Positions 1-11,400 of a DNA stretch of 64,000 nucleotides are shown here, piece after piece. The position numbers were made by a program, and so were the translations under genes. Within the stretch, counting starts at the first letter, position 1. Each line of letters opens with the position of its first letter. The notes beneath the pieces are model-generated. The model saw nothing but the letters and a program-made list of their open reading frames with translations, did not search any database and was not told where the DNA came from. Origin of the DNA: Amblyornis subalaris (taxonomy: Eukaryota > Chordata > Aves > Passeriformes > Ptilonorhynchidae); NCBI GenBank assembly GCA_018881555.1, contig JACAXG010000026.1, forward strand, positions 2,537,459-2,601,458. Direction: 5' to 3'.

Positions 1-57
1 TTTCCTTTCCTTTCCTTTCCTTTCCTTTCCTTTCCTTTCCTTTCCTTTCCTTTTTCC
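1..57. repeat. TTTCC pentanucleotide microsatellite
   Basis: Ten perfect TTTCC units fill positions 1-50, followed by a slightly degraded unit. The array starts at the window edge, so its true length is unknown. It is a pure pyrimidine strand, a sequence type able to form triplex (H-DNA) structures and prone to length change. Confidence 0.97.
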
Positions 58-2796
58 TTTTTTGTCTGTGTGTCTTATTTTTTGGTTTTTTTCTTTAACA
101 AACAGGTATTAGATGCTGATATATATGCAATGGGGAAAACTCACACAGGATTTTTTAAGTTATTGGACAGAATTTGTCAGAAGTGGTCTAACATTACTGT
201 TGTCGTACCGATGGCCTAAGGATATGTTTCAAGAAAAGAAGCATTCATATTAAGCACAATTAAAATAAGGTATAATTAAATAGGTAGAAGGAATGTATTC
301 TATCAGACCAAAGAACAATGATGGGGAAAAACCAAAGAAACACACAAAATACATATTTTGAAAGGAAGTCAGTTAGGAATATACAGACTTACATGCATTT
401 AGCTTGTGTCATTTTTTTTTTACACAAGTTAAAAAAAAAAATTAGTGTTGCATGTCTCAGGGTGTTTTGTGCAAGGTGAAGGAGAGACAGGGGCCAGTAT
501 AACTTTTAACCCGAACTCACTAACACCATGTGTCTAACTCTTTAACCTCACTGTCAGTCAATACCTGTTGAAATTTACTGTACCATAGCATAGATTACAA
601 ATTTCCATATCTCAAAACCATAGGTTAATGTCAGAGGCTGATAATATTAATTTTCTGTAATTTTATTTCATTCTAAATATAGTGTTTTATGCAGCAAGGG
701 AAGAGAGCTCTACTTAGCCCACACAGTACACCTTTGGGATTGTTCCAGATGAAGATGCCTATGATTTTCCTCCACAGTGACTGCCAGCAGGGTCTTCCAA
801 GGCTCTTTCTTCTGGAAACAGTGTATTTCTCACACCATATTATACATATGTTGATTTATTAGCAAGATGTTATTCTAGACCAAGAACCAGGGTCTTAAAT
901 TAAGCTGACCTGACCTTGTGGGAAATTAGAGGGAAACAATAATTTCCACCCTCCTGTAAATAAGTACTCAGAAGCATGCTTAAAAGCATATTGCCAATAT
1001 GGTATTGTAGTAAATTTTCAAAGGAATACCTTTTTTTTTGTCATTTCTTGATTAAAATAGATTATTGAAATGTTAATATAGTAAAGAGCTCAGTTTTTAT
1101 TAAACCTAATACTATAGTCACTTGGCCAATTCAGGAACTAAATTAATCTTTTGATAAAAATTCAAACACACAAATTGAGTTAGTGCTAAGATATATCTGA
1201 ATCCTGTAAAAAGCCTATGTGAGCTTTACACAATTCACAGAAAATACAAGGGTCAATTTAAGAAGAAATTCTGTTGCTAGGAGACAAGAACTGCAAGAAA
1301 CCCTAATAATGTTTCCTCATTTTAAATAGTAAATGGGTTAAGAAAGAGTAACCATAGATTACCAAGAAATACGCCCAGGTAAGTCAGTGGGTATATCTGT
1401 GTGAATGTATGGAAAATTCAATGCAAACATAAAACATTTGGCTCAATCTCACTTTTATGCTCACAGCAAATGCATATATAAGCAAATAGAGAGTAGAGAG
1501 TAGATCCATACCCATGTATTGAATCTATATTTTCGTTTATATTGTACCTGACATTAGCATCTGCAAAAATGTTATGGAAATGCAAGTGGTACACTAAAGT
1601 GACCACAGTTTCATATAAAATATAATAAAAAACGAGAAGAAAAAATATGTGATGTTGCCCATTATAAACCTGGAAATGTAGGACTAAATTTTAACAACCA
1701 AAATTAGAGATTCATCAAAAATCTTAATTGCCTACCCAGTATTCAACATTTCACAGGAAATCAGAAAGAAAACTGGAAGGAGAAAACAATAGGCAATGCT
1801 AAACCACCTCAGAAAAATGTTACTGTTTCATGCCTTGATAGTATTTTACTCCCATTTTGTTTCCTTTTAAAGCATCCAAAACCCTTCCAAAAAGCATTAG
1901 ATTTTTAATATAAGTTCTTCTCAATCCCTTTTTTTCCCCCACTGTCTCAAATTGCTCTCTGCTTTAGGAGTGTGTCTCAGATTAGCTTTAGTAATTCATC
2001 TGTTCAAACCTGCTTTCTCAATACTTGGTCTTAGCTCTCATTCTTCCATTTTTCTTCTAACACTTGGTTTTGCTACTTTGGTCTCCAAGAAGGAAATAGA
2101 AAGAATTCTCCTAAATGAAACACTGGCAAACGTTGGGTCCAAAATCTAAAACCTTTGGTTCTGTCTATGGAAAACTTTTAACAGGGAATGGAAGAAGATA
2201 TATAACAAAAAAAAACCAACCCTTATTTATGTAACAGATTTTACTGTGGCTCTCTGCTGACAGACATTTTTGCAAATTTTTAGGAATAAATTATTAGTTT
2301 GTGGGGCTAAAGGAGTTAGACAATACCCGAAATATATGGTATGATCCTACATCTGTGATTCCAGGTGGAAATTTTTTAATCTTTTTAGTATTTCATTTAT
2401 TTCTCCAAAATCATGCAGGGTTGTATCAGTTATACACTACATCACACGGCTCCAGCTGTAGAGAAGAGAAGTTTCAGTCCCAAAACAGACTCAGGTTACA
2501 AAGTTTGGGATTAAATGCCTGGATCAAAAAAGACAGAGAAGATTTGAACTTGGCTCTTTCACTTCCCTGAAGAATATTTTGTCAATCAGTTTTTAAGTAT
2601 TCAGTAGCAGCTCTTTTTGAGGAGTTTTGTTTTGTGGTTGTTTTTTTTTTTTCCTATGGGGAAGCCTGTAAGAATATCCAGCATATCCTTGTATTAGAGA
2701 GCATTTTGAGGAGAAGGGGTGGGGAGGAGAAATTTGGTGCAGTGCTGAGTTGAGGGAATTTCTCACTTGTATCACAGTTCGAAGGCTGCAAATATT

Positions 2797-2831
2797 TCCC
2801 AGGATCCAGAGCCTAGAGAAGGATCCTGGGA
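2797..2831. repeat. 11-bp inverted repeat (hairpin)
   Basis: The left arm TCCCAGGATCC (2797-2807) is the exact reverse complement of GGATCCTGGGA (2821-2831), with a 13-nt loop. A related GATCCTAGG follows at 2834-2842. No promoter, terminator or transposon end is associated with it. About one stem of 10 bp or more with a short loop is expected by chance in 64 kb. Confidence 0.85.
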
Positions 2832-3852
2832 GTGATCCTAGGTGAGAAAGTGATGAGAGGAGGTGAAAGGCAATAGACAGCTCCTCACTTATGCTCCTTA
2901 TGTTGCAATCTGGGCACAGTGCAAGGTGTGTCTTGCTGTGCTGAACGTAGCTGTAAAGGTGAATGATTAGAGGTGCAACTTAAACTCACCCAGGGCCTTT
3001 AAAGTCCTCTTCCACTCCAACAAGCTGAACAAAAGGATTGTTGATTTTTCTCTTTGTTTGAAACTCTATTTTGAAAGGAGGATGTGGTAAATGGCTGCCT
3101 CACAAATGCAAACTATATAACCTCTGTAAATTATTCCTTTTTGAATTCTGAAATCCTCTTTCTCCCTTTATCTTAGACACACAGATTCATCTTGGACCAG
3201 GTAGTATTTCATTTCCCCTTAGGCAAGCTCTGCTACAGAGGTTGTGGATACTTCTCACTTCTCTGATCTTGCCACTGATTCCTGCAATGATGGCTTTTAT
3301 TAATATTTATGTCCTGTCCAGTGAGACAACTTGTTTTTTAGGAAAGACAGTTGTGGTGAATAATCATTATCCGTCGGTGCAGTAATTCACATCCCTGGCC
3401 TCTGAAGTTCAAGAGAAGAATTGAAGGTTAAGCAGCAGAGGTGGTGTTAGCCTGAGGGAGTTTATTGACCTGAAAGATATAGACAGTTCCCATTTAAAGG
3501 GGAACTTTTTCCTCTGAAATCTAATTTTACTAATACGTCTGAGGTCAGATCACAGGTATTTGGTCAGTTTGCATTAATAGCCTTCTTCTGACAACCTCAG
3601 GTGAACCCCCAGTGAGAAAACCATAGGGTCTAAGTGTTAAACCAGCAAAGCTCCAAATCAAGTGATTAATAATTTACACAAGAGTTTATTCTGTTTTGGT
3701 CTTACCTCTTCAAATAAGCATTTTGTTTCCTCTGTTGACTGCTGCACCTGACATTTTTCCTGCATTGATAAGTGTGAGAAGGGCTCTCGGTAATGTCCAT
3801 ACCATGTACTCCAAGTAGTAAATTTAAAAAGAAATATAGATTTTTTTTAATT

Positions 3853-3899
3853 AGCAGAAGAGTAAATGAAGAGAAAAGCAGAAGAGTAAATGAAGAGAA
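3853..3899. repeat. 24-bp tandem duplication, two copies
   Basis: A unit beginning AGCAGAAGAGTAAATGAAG at 3853 is repeated from 3877 with 23 identical bases and a period of 24. Identity is complete, which suggests a recent replication-slippage duplication. Confidence 0.95.
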
Positions 3900-5458
3900 T
3901 AGTATTTATTGACTTCGTCACTTGTGTTGTGGTTATAGGAGTGTAAACAGCAATACTATTTACACTGAGACAAGCAGACGGATTTGACTGAAAACTGGCA
4001 TTTTGAGAAACTGTCTGTTTGTAAAAGTTGATGACATAATGCACTTTCTTCCTATGGATCGTGATGGTGTCACAGGAGCTAAAAGCTCCAGAAGGCCACT
4101 CATCAGGATGAAAGAAAACAAAAGACAATTTGCAAGAAAGACTTTCTAAATCCATCATGTGAACAAGTTTAGTCTATATGATTTTGAAAATGCAATTCCT
4201 TCTAATTAATGCAGCTGGTGGGTAAGTCGGGCTTTGTACGAAAATAAATTTAAAGGAGGATGAGATAAAGAAGATAAATCAAACGCTGCTTTATGCAGTG
4301 TCAGAACGGTCGATGGAACCGAAACACAACACAATCCAAACTGAAAAAGAGATCCATTGTGCAGAACATTTAATTAGTCTGTCAAATTTGCTGCTGTGAG
4401 AGAAAGTTAATTACAGAAGCTCAGGGAGGTTCTCAAGAAGAGGGCTTTTGCATGGATATGGGAAACATTTATGCTAGAGATGATTGAAAGAGGGTAATTT
4501 CAACTGTCTAAGAAGATGGTGAATAAATGAAAACCAGGAAGAAATTTTCCCCTTCAATTCTTGTCCACTACAGGATTTTTGGCAACTTTTGATTGTAAAA
4601 AAAAAATAAAAAAACCATCAGCTATAAGCTGCTCTTATCACCTGAATAATTTAAGTGCCCTTTTAAGAAATTCTATTTTGCTAAATCAGAATTTCTTCAC
4701 AGTAAAATTCTATACACAGCAAGAGCAAAATTTGCACCTAAATTATCAAATTGAATCTCTTAAAATTACTGCTTTTCTATAGAACTGGCTAAAAATAATG
4801 TCTTTTTCCTTAGGGCAATTGAGAACTTGGAATAAGGCATTAATTTTATCTCGGTAAGTGTATATTTAAATAAGATTCAAAATGCAATTTAAAAGGTTTC
4901 TAACTTCTTGAAATTAAATGTTGAATCTGTCGGACCATTTTATGGTTTTGCTGTCTCCTTTCTCTCAGAAAACCAAAAGAGGGTAGTAATAGTTCTATGA
5001 GGCTCTAGACAAATTTGGACATCTCTTCCTTCTGCAATTCCATGGACACCTATGACTAAAATCCTATTTGAATATGAAGCTGGATTCTGACTCTGGTTTG
5101 CTGTGGCAGCATATAAGAAGTCTGTCTGCAGAAAAGTTAAAAGTCTGGATGTGTAGATTGTCATATTTTCTGCTGTTTAACAATGTTTTGTTTTGGCCCT
5201 TTACACAGAATGATAAAGGGAAGGTCTGTGTAGTTATGGTGAATAAAGAGAGGTCACAGATCTTCAGACAACACAGTTGAGCCAACAAAATGAGCAGAGC
5301 TGGAAAACTTGAAGCATACCTTTGTATACATGGTATATGTGGAAGCATTGGCTTCTACCTGAACATTCAGTTTTGAGTAATTCCCGTGTATTTCATTATG
5401 TGAATCTTGTTCAGGGTTTGATTTTGGACCTTCAAAAGTCTTTTATGTCACTATGTGC

Positions 5459-5482
5459 AAAAAAAAAAAAAAAAAAAAAAAA
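5459..5482 (+). repeat. Poly-A tract (24 A)
   Basis: This is an uninterrupted run of 24 A. It could be a slippage homopolymer or the tail of an old retroposed sequence. I recognise no retroposon immediately upstream and no flanking target-site duplication. Confidence 0.95.
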
Positions 5483-5575
5483 TCAGCTTTACTTTTTTTC
5501 ATTTCACTTTTCAGGTGTTTTAAGCCTAAAAGGATAGCGGTGGATGCTGCAGCACGGGATCTGAAAAGATGCAAG

Positions 5576-5616
5576 ATAAAATAGAAGGCAGGTAGGAAAA
5601 TAAAATAGAATGCAGG
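5576..5616. repeat. Degenerate 24-bp tandem duplication
   Basis: ATAAAATAGAAGGCAGG at 5576-5592 recurs as ATAAAATAGAATGCAGG at 5600-5616. One mismatch separates them and the period is 24 bp. It is probably an older slippage duplication. Confidence 0.85.
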
Positions 5617-8600
5617 GTTTTATTTTTTTGAACTATGGTTAAGTTACTGAAAAAGGTCCTAATTCAAAGATCGAAGTCAATGGAAAAACAGTAATCCACA
5701 ATGGGATAACTCAGATTTTATTCTAATTATGGTATTCTACAGGCGAGCTGCTCTAGAAATTAAGACTACTGTACATAGCACAGGTAAGGTTCTTTCTGCT
5801 AAAATTCCTGTCTGACTTTGTGCAAGGACTTCTTTTTACAAGTGCAAGGTTTCCAAAAAACCCTAATTTAATAAAAAAACCCCAACCCTATGCATACACA
5901 ATATCAGTAATGGAATAGGAAGCCATACAGATTCAATTTTAACAAAACCTCTTTCATTCTGAACTCGCAGATCATGTTTGTAAAACATATTCACCATTCA
6001 GCTTCCAAAGGCTGTTCCATAAGCAGAGAAATGTGTACTTTATTAGAGTGCCCTTGACTGTAATCCTAGAGCTAAGTAGGTAAACTAATCTTTTCTATTT
6101 CCATTTTTTCTTTTTTTTCAAATTTATACTTTATTTGCTGAAACCAATTGAATATTCTATTACCGCAAAGGTAGTTCAATTTTTATAGGTTTAATAAGAA
6201 GCAGCAATTTTTCATTTGTGTTACAGGAGAATGGGATTTTTCCTCAAATCTGTTTAGATTGTTGTAGGAAGCAGATTCCCTAATAGTGCAGTATTTTGTC
6301 AAAGCAGCCACAGAAAGTTGACTTTAATCTAAAAGAATATTCTAAATAAACCCCTAGTAGCTCTGGAACTTTTCTTTCCTAACACTTGAGTGTCAAGTGC
6401 AACTGTGAGGAAACAACGCTGGCAAAGGCATTCTTAGTTTGAGATCTTTTCTCATATGTGGATCTGGGAAAGAGAATGGAGAATGTTTTCATAACCACTG
6501 AAAGCAAAACCATCCTGAGGTTCCAGGTCACTGGGTTCAGATAAAGAGCTCACAGTCCTCCCTTAATTTCATGAAGGGCACATCTCTGTAGCTGACCAAT
6601 TCAGATCTGTTTGGCACATCAGCTTTGTTTGGCATATTTGGGCAAGCAGATTAATAAAATTACATGGAATGAATGTATTGTGACTAAACTCTGCATGCAC
6701 TCTGAAATAATCTCTTTTCCCTTCTGAATGTCATCCTGAATAAGTGCTAAACTTTATCAATGTTTAAAATAAGGTGTTTTCTACAAACTCCTCTTGCAAG
6801 TCTATAACAGGGAATGGAAAAGAATGTTCAATGTTGCCTTTTCAGTCATTTTTTACTTTGACTAATGACTGCCTATCCGATCTGAGAAGAACAGATGTAA
6901 CTTGTGTTACATGTTGCAGACTTTACTGCTTTATTGTGATAACTTTGAAAACTTAACTAAAAAAGGCCATTTCTGTAGGGCAGAGATACTACAAGGTGAA
7001 ATCAATCTTGCTGCTGATGAAAGGAATTGCATGCCACACAGTTTGCACTTTAAATTATTTAGTGTGTTAAGGTTTCCTTGCCAGCAGACGTAATTGATTT
7101 GAGAGTTGGTTCACTAAAGACCAGCAACGTGCTATGTAAAATTTGTGGTGTATTCTGTGTTGGCAGCTCACCGTGCTTCCAGGCTGAGGAAATTGCCTAG
7201 AATTGCTTTAATTCATAAAGGTGTTCTAAGCAAAGTCATTGTGAGAAGACTCACTGCAGAAATAAAATGGTCACTAGTTTTCTATGAAATGCTTGAAATG
7301 AGGATTCGGTCTAGTCAGTAGATTTCATGCTCCCAACTATCCTTCAGACCACTGGCAAACTGTCTCACAGAGTAGCTCCCAGAGCTACAAAGAAGATCCA
7401 GGCAATCATCAAATGAAGCAGCAAATTTCTCTCTGGTTTGTCCCCTCAATCCAGGTGACTGGAACACTCACCGTGCAATAAGTTATAGCTCATTTAAATT
7501 GTTCCCTGCCTGTAAAATAATTTGCCACATTCTCTTTCTCATACCCCAGCAGGTTAGATGGCAAAAGCATTCTAGTGCTTGCTAATCTAAAATGGTGAAT
7601 GAGTTCTTCAGTTAAAGGAACGTACTAAAGCCTAGCTCATCACTCCAGCCTTTTGCTAATGAAAGGTTGCCCATCATGGATCTGAACCAAATGAAATGGA
7701 AACAGAGCCTGAAGACCACTGCTTTAATTACATCTGCAGTATCAGTCTCTATCCATCTTGACATCCAAAAAGGCCAAGAACATGTATATTCCATGATTTC
7801 TCAGTAACTCAAGTATAAACCATTTATATGCTTCCCTGTGCCTATGAAGCTTCTGGCATGTATTTGACTCGTCAAATCCAGCTGGATATATATTTACCCA
7901 AGAATAAATAATTGGGGTGAAAATAGTTGAAATCTAGTTTAATATCTTCTGACTGTATACCCATCAGCTGAACCCTGCTGTGTGAAGACCTCAGGTCTCT
8001 ATGCAGAAAAAAAAAAAAAATCCCTTTGTCATTTTTATAGAGAGGTTTTTCATCAGGTAATTATCTGTTGGGTATAAGCTGAGTCTATCAGTATTGGCCA
8101 ACACTATGAAGACAATAAATTATCAGTAAAACAACTACTCATGATTAGTCTGCAATAAATGTTGTGCATTTAGGGAAGAAGACAGAACAGTGACTACATC
8201 CAGTGCAGCAGGTCAGACCTATGCATGAGCTTAATGAAAGATAGTGAAGCATGTCACGTCTGAATGGAGACTTCAAATAAATAATTTACTTACTTGTCCA
8301 TTCTGTCTCATTAAATCTTCCTTCTTGTCTTTCCCTCGTGACAATTTTATTACTTCCACAATTTATTGTTTTTATCCGTCAGTCTTCACAACTGGCTTTC
8401 ATTACTTTGACTGTTCAGATGAAGCAAATGCAGTGTGGTTTTTTCCTTGACAATCAGCTGAACCGTGCGGTTACTGATGTGACCGTCAGGTTTTTTAGTT
8501 CCTGCTTGTTCTAAGCAAGGTAAATCAACAGTATATTTAAGATAAAACTGTGGCTTTTTATTTTTTAATCAATTGAAGGTAGGAAGTAGCAGTTGAAAAA

Positions 8601-8944
8601 TGAATGGCTGGCTGATAAGACCTGTCCTTTGTTCAGTCAGAGACATCTTGGCACTTTGAGCTCTTGGAGGTCTGCTATAGGCATAGTGCACTAAAGCCTT
8701 GACAGGAAATATTCAACAACTCAATATAAAGTGACTGTATTTCACTTTTTCCTTCTCATACACACAGATATACACATCCACATGCATACATACTCCAGTT
8801 ATAACCAGAAACTGGAAAAAAATTCTGTCAGAATGAATTAAAACTATGTTATCTTTGCCAATACTTTTTATTGTGGACTGAAACCTAATTTAGTCACTAA
8901 TCTCTGGTTGTCAGACGTCAACCAAGAATTTTTATTTATGTCTT

Positions 8945-8958
8945 TTATTAATTAATAA
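8945..8958. repeat. 14-bp perfect AT palindrome
   Basis: TTATTAATTAATAA reads the same on both strands and contains nested ATTAAT and TTAATTAA. Such sequences fit paired homeodomain or POU-type binding sites. In AT-rich DNA they also arise by chance. Confidence 0.9.
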
Positions 8959-11364
8959 CAAAAGAATATATGATGCGAATGCTGTGCTATTTTTAAGGAA
9001 TCTCATGTGTGTATATTCCTTGTTTGTATCCATGACTTCAGGAGAGAACTAATTTTAAGGTAACTTTTATTGCATATTACACCAGGATCAAAATATTTGT
9101 TTTAAACTCTAGTCTTCTTATTGTTAAAATGAAAAAAAAAATTCTGCTTTGGACATCTCCACCGCTTTTTCCTGCCCTCCCTACCACCCTCCATAATGTT
9201 TCTGAAACCACTGGGATCAGTCCAAAATCAATTTTGACTGTAATCGACATTAAAAGGGCTACAATGATACAAATGCATTTAACCACCCTTGTTTTCATTC
9301 TATTACAGATACTATATCAGTGACACTTCCCTACCAAAGAAAAGAATCACTGAGAGGTAACAATTTTCTAAATTTATAATAGATTATTTTTTAAATCCAG
9401 GTCTGTTTCTCATTTTATGGCTGAAAAAGCAGTTGTATTTGTTTAATTGAGGAGATGATGGCAAGGGGATGGGCAAGAGCAGCAGGAAATGGGACCTGCT
9501 TGCATGACTCAGTGATCATTTCAGATCAAGGAAATGATCTGAATAGAAAATATCACTTAAGATTGAAAAAAAGAAAAAAAAAAGGGAAATAGTAATTGTG
9601 TTTAAATCAATGGTGTTCGGGATATAATTCACTGAGATGAAAAGTGACAATTTTTCTCTTGCTGCTTGCGGAAGGGAGGGTCCTGGTTGGGCCACCACTC
9701 AGCTATGGGCAGGTGACAACTTTGTACTGGTTCTTATGTCCATGGGACCTCTCCATGAGCTAATTTAATTAGCCCATTGGAAAATCTACTTAGTGGCATA
9801 ACTGGGTAGATTTCTGCATGGTTAGTGAGTCAGTGAGGGAAGCCTTAAGAGTGTCAGAGCTGGAACAAGGCAGAAGATGTGTTGCTGCTGTTCAGTAATT
9901 CATCTTGGCTGCTGTAGTGAGGGGACTGGATACAGTGCAGCTGGAAAAGGGACACTACATAATCCAACTGCATTGCCTAGCTCACACCATTTTTGCTGTT
10001 CCTTAAAAAAGGGGTCTGACTCCTCTCTAGGGAGAGCAAGACTGGTGTTTCAAGGACAAAGGTGTAGTTACAATCTAGGGTCCTGGATAAGTAGAAGGGA
10101 AAATTATTTCAGAGAATTTAGCAAACCATTTTCTGCTCTGTTGTGGTTTGTGTCTGTGTGGAAGCTGAATAAGTTTCTGTAGATCATGCAAAAGATAACA
10201 TTCATATGAGTGCTGAATATTTAATAGAGAACAGGGGTTCTGGTAACAGCTTCTGGTGCACTTGCCAAAGAGCACAAGCATAGGACATGACTGAGAAGAG
10301 AAGGAAAGGAGCAAGTTGGTTTTTGTTTTTTTTAAAGAAGTAGATAAATGGTTTCAAGAAACAGAAGGAAATAGATGCACAATCAGAGGAAAGGAGATAG
10401 GAACAGTGCTAATCGAGAAGCATAACGTTAATGCTAATTCAGGGAAAAGTGGAGTATGGATGCAAAAGCCTAAATCCTAAAGCACCACTGGAAAAGATAT
10501 TAAGAGAAAGGATGGACAAATAATTTTAAAAAAATAGTCATGTTTGCCTTTCTTTGGCATGATTCGTATAGGCCTTGCTCCTGGGCTTTAGGTAATGCTA
10601 CACCTCCTTTCATGAATTGTTCTGCATCCCAAGGACTGGAACTCCATAATGTTTCCACAATGAACATCTTAGCTGAATTGTTTCCAGTTGATTTTGTTGA
10701 GAAAATAATAGAATCACTAGGCCATGACTTTTTAAATAAGCCTTACAGCAGGTATCAGTTAATTTAATTTTTTTTTCTGCTTGGGAGGCAATTGTTCCTT
10801 AGCAGGCAATTTCAGCAGAAAGACTGACCTAGGAAGCCCTCTGCAGCTCTCCATTGCAGCATGAACAAGATCCTGGAAATTATCTGAATGAAAAGTACCA
10901 CTCTAAAAAAAAAAAAACAGCAAAAAAAAGAGTAGTAATTATTCTTAAATCGATGTTGGTCATGAATCAAGTTCATAGTTTGGCTCAGCAAGCCATTGTG
11001 CCAGGCTTCTGTAGTGGGGAAACAACAGATTGTATCTCAGCATGTAAGACCAGAGAGGGTTTTGAGATTCTTTGGGAAGAGCCAAAAGAATTATAGGGAA
11101 TAGTGGAGACTTTTTTCTAAATAATAGCTCAAAGAGACCTGTAAGTTCCAGGATGGATGACATTGGTGTTTTCAGGTACCTTGAACTTGGTTTCCAATAT
11201 GTGTGAAATCAAGACAAATGTCATTAAATTCTTGGAGACATTTTCCTTCTATGTTGTGTGAGTGCCAGGCAGGTGATGTGGGAGAAGCACAAATCCTAGG
11301 GATCCTCCTTCCCTAAGGCAGGCAAGAGGTGGCATGGAGCCCATGCAATCCCCACCTCCAGTGG

Positions 11365-11400
11365 CCTCAGGGAGCTCTGAGGAGGAAATTGCCTCCTCAG
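11365..11400. repeat. Overlapping inverted repeats (CCTCAG/CTGAGG arms)
   Basis: CTGAGGAGG (11377-11385) pairs exactly with CCTCCTCAG (11392-11400) across a 6-nt loop. The same CTGAGG arm (11377-11382) can instead pair with CCTCAG at 11365-11370. Two mutually exclusive stems are therefore possible. The surrounding 130 bp is more GC-rich than its neighbourhood. No known element is recognised. Confidence 0.85.

Larger units (their letters stand above)
58..5458. other. Non-coding AT-rich stretch, no gene seen
   Basis: I find no gene here. Open frames are all short (up to 103 codons at 3847-4158, minus) and resemble no known family. The stretch holds a T-run facing an A-run at 411-440, an 11-bp hairpin at 2797-2831, a 24-bp tandem duplication at 3853-3899, and an AT-rich block at 4195-4440 with several homeodomain-type TAATTA/TTAATTA motifs. 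No CR1 or LTR sequence is recognisable. Confidence 0.7.

Noticed and set aside
5459..5482. Poly-A run as the tail of a processed pseudogene
   Set aside because: No gene-like sequence upstream and no target-site duplication was found.
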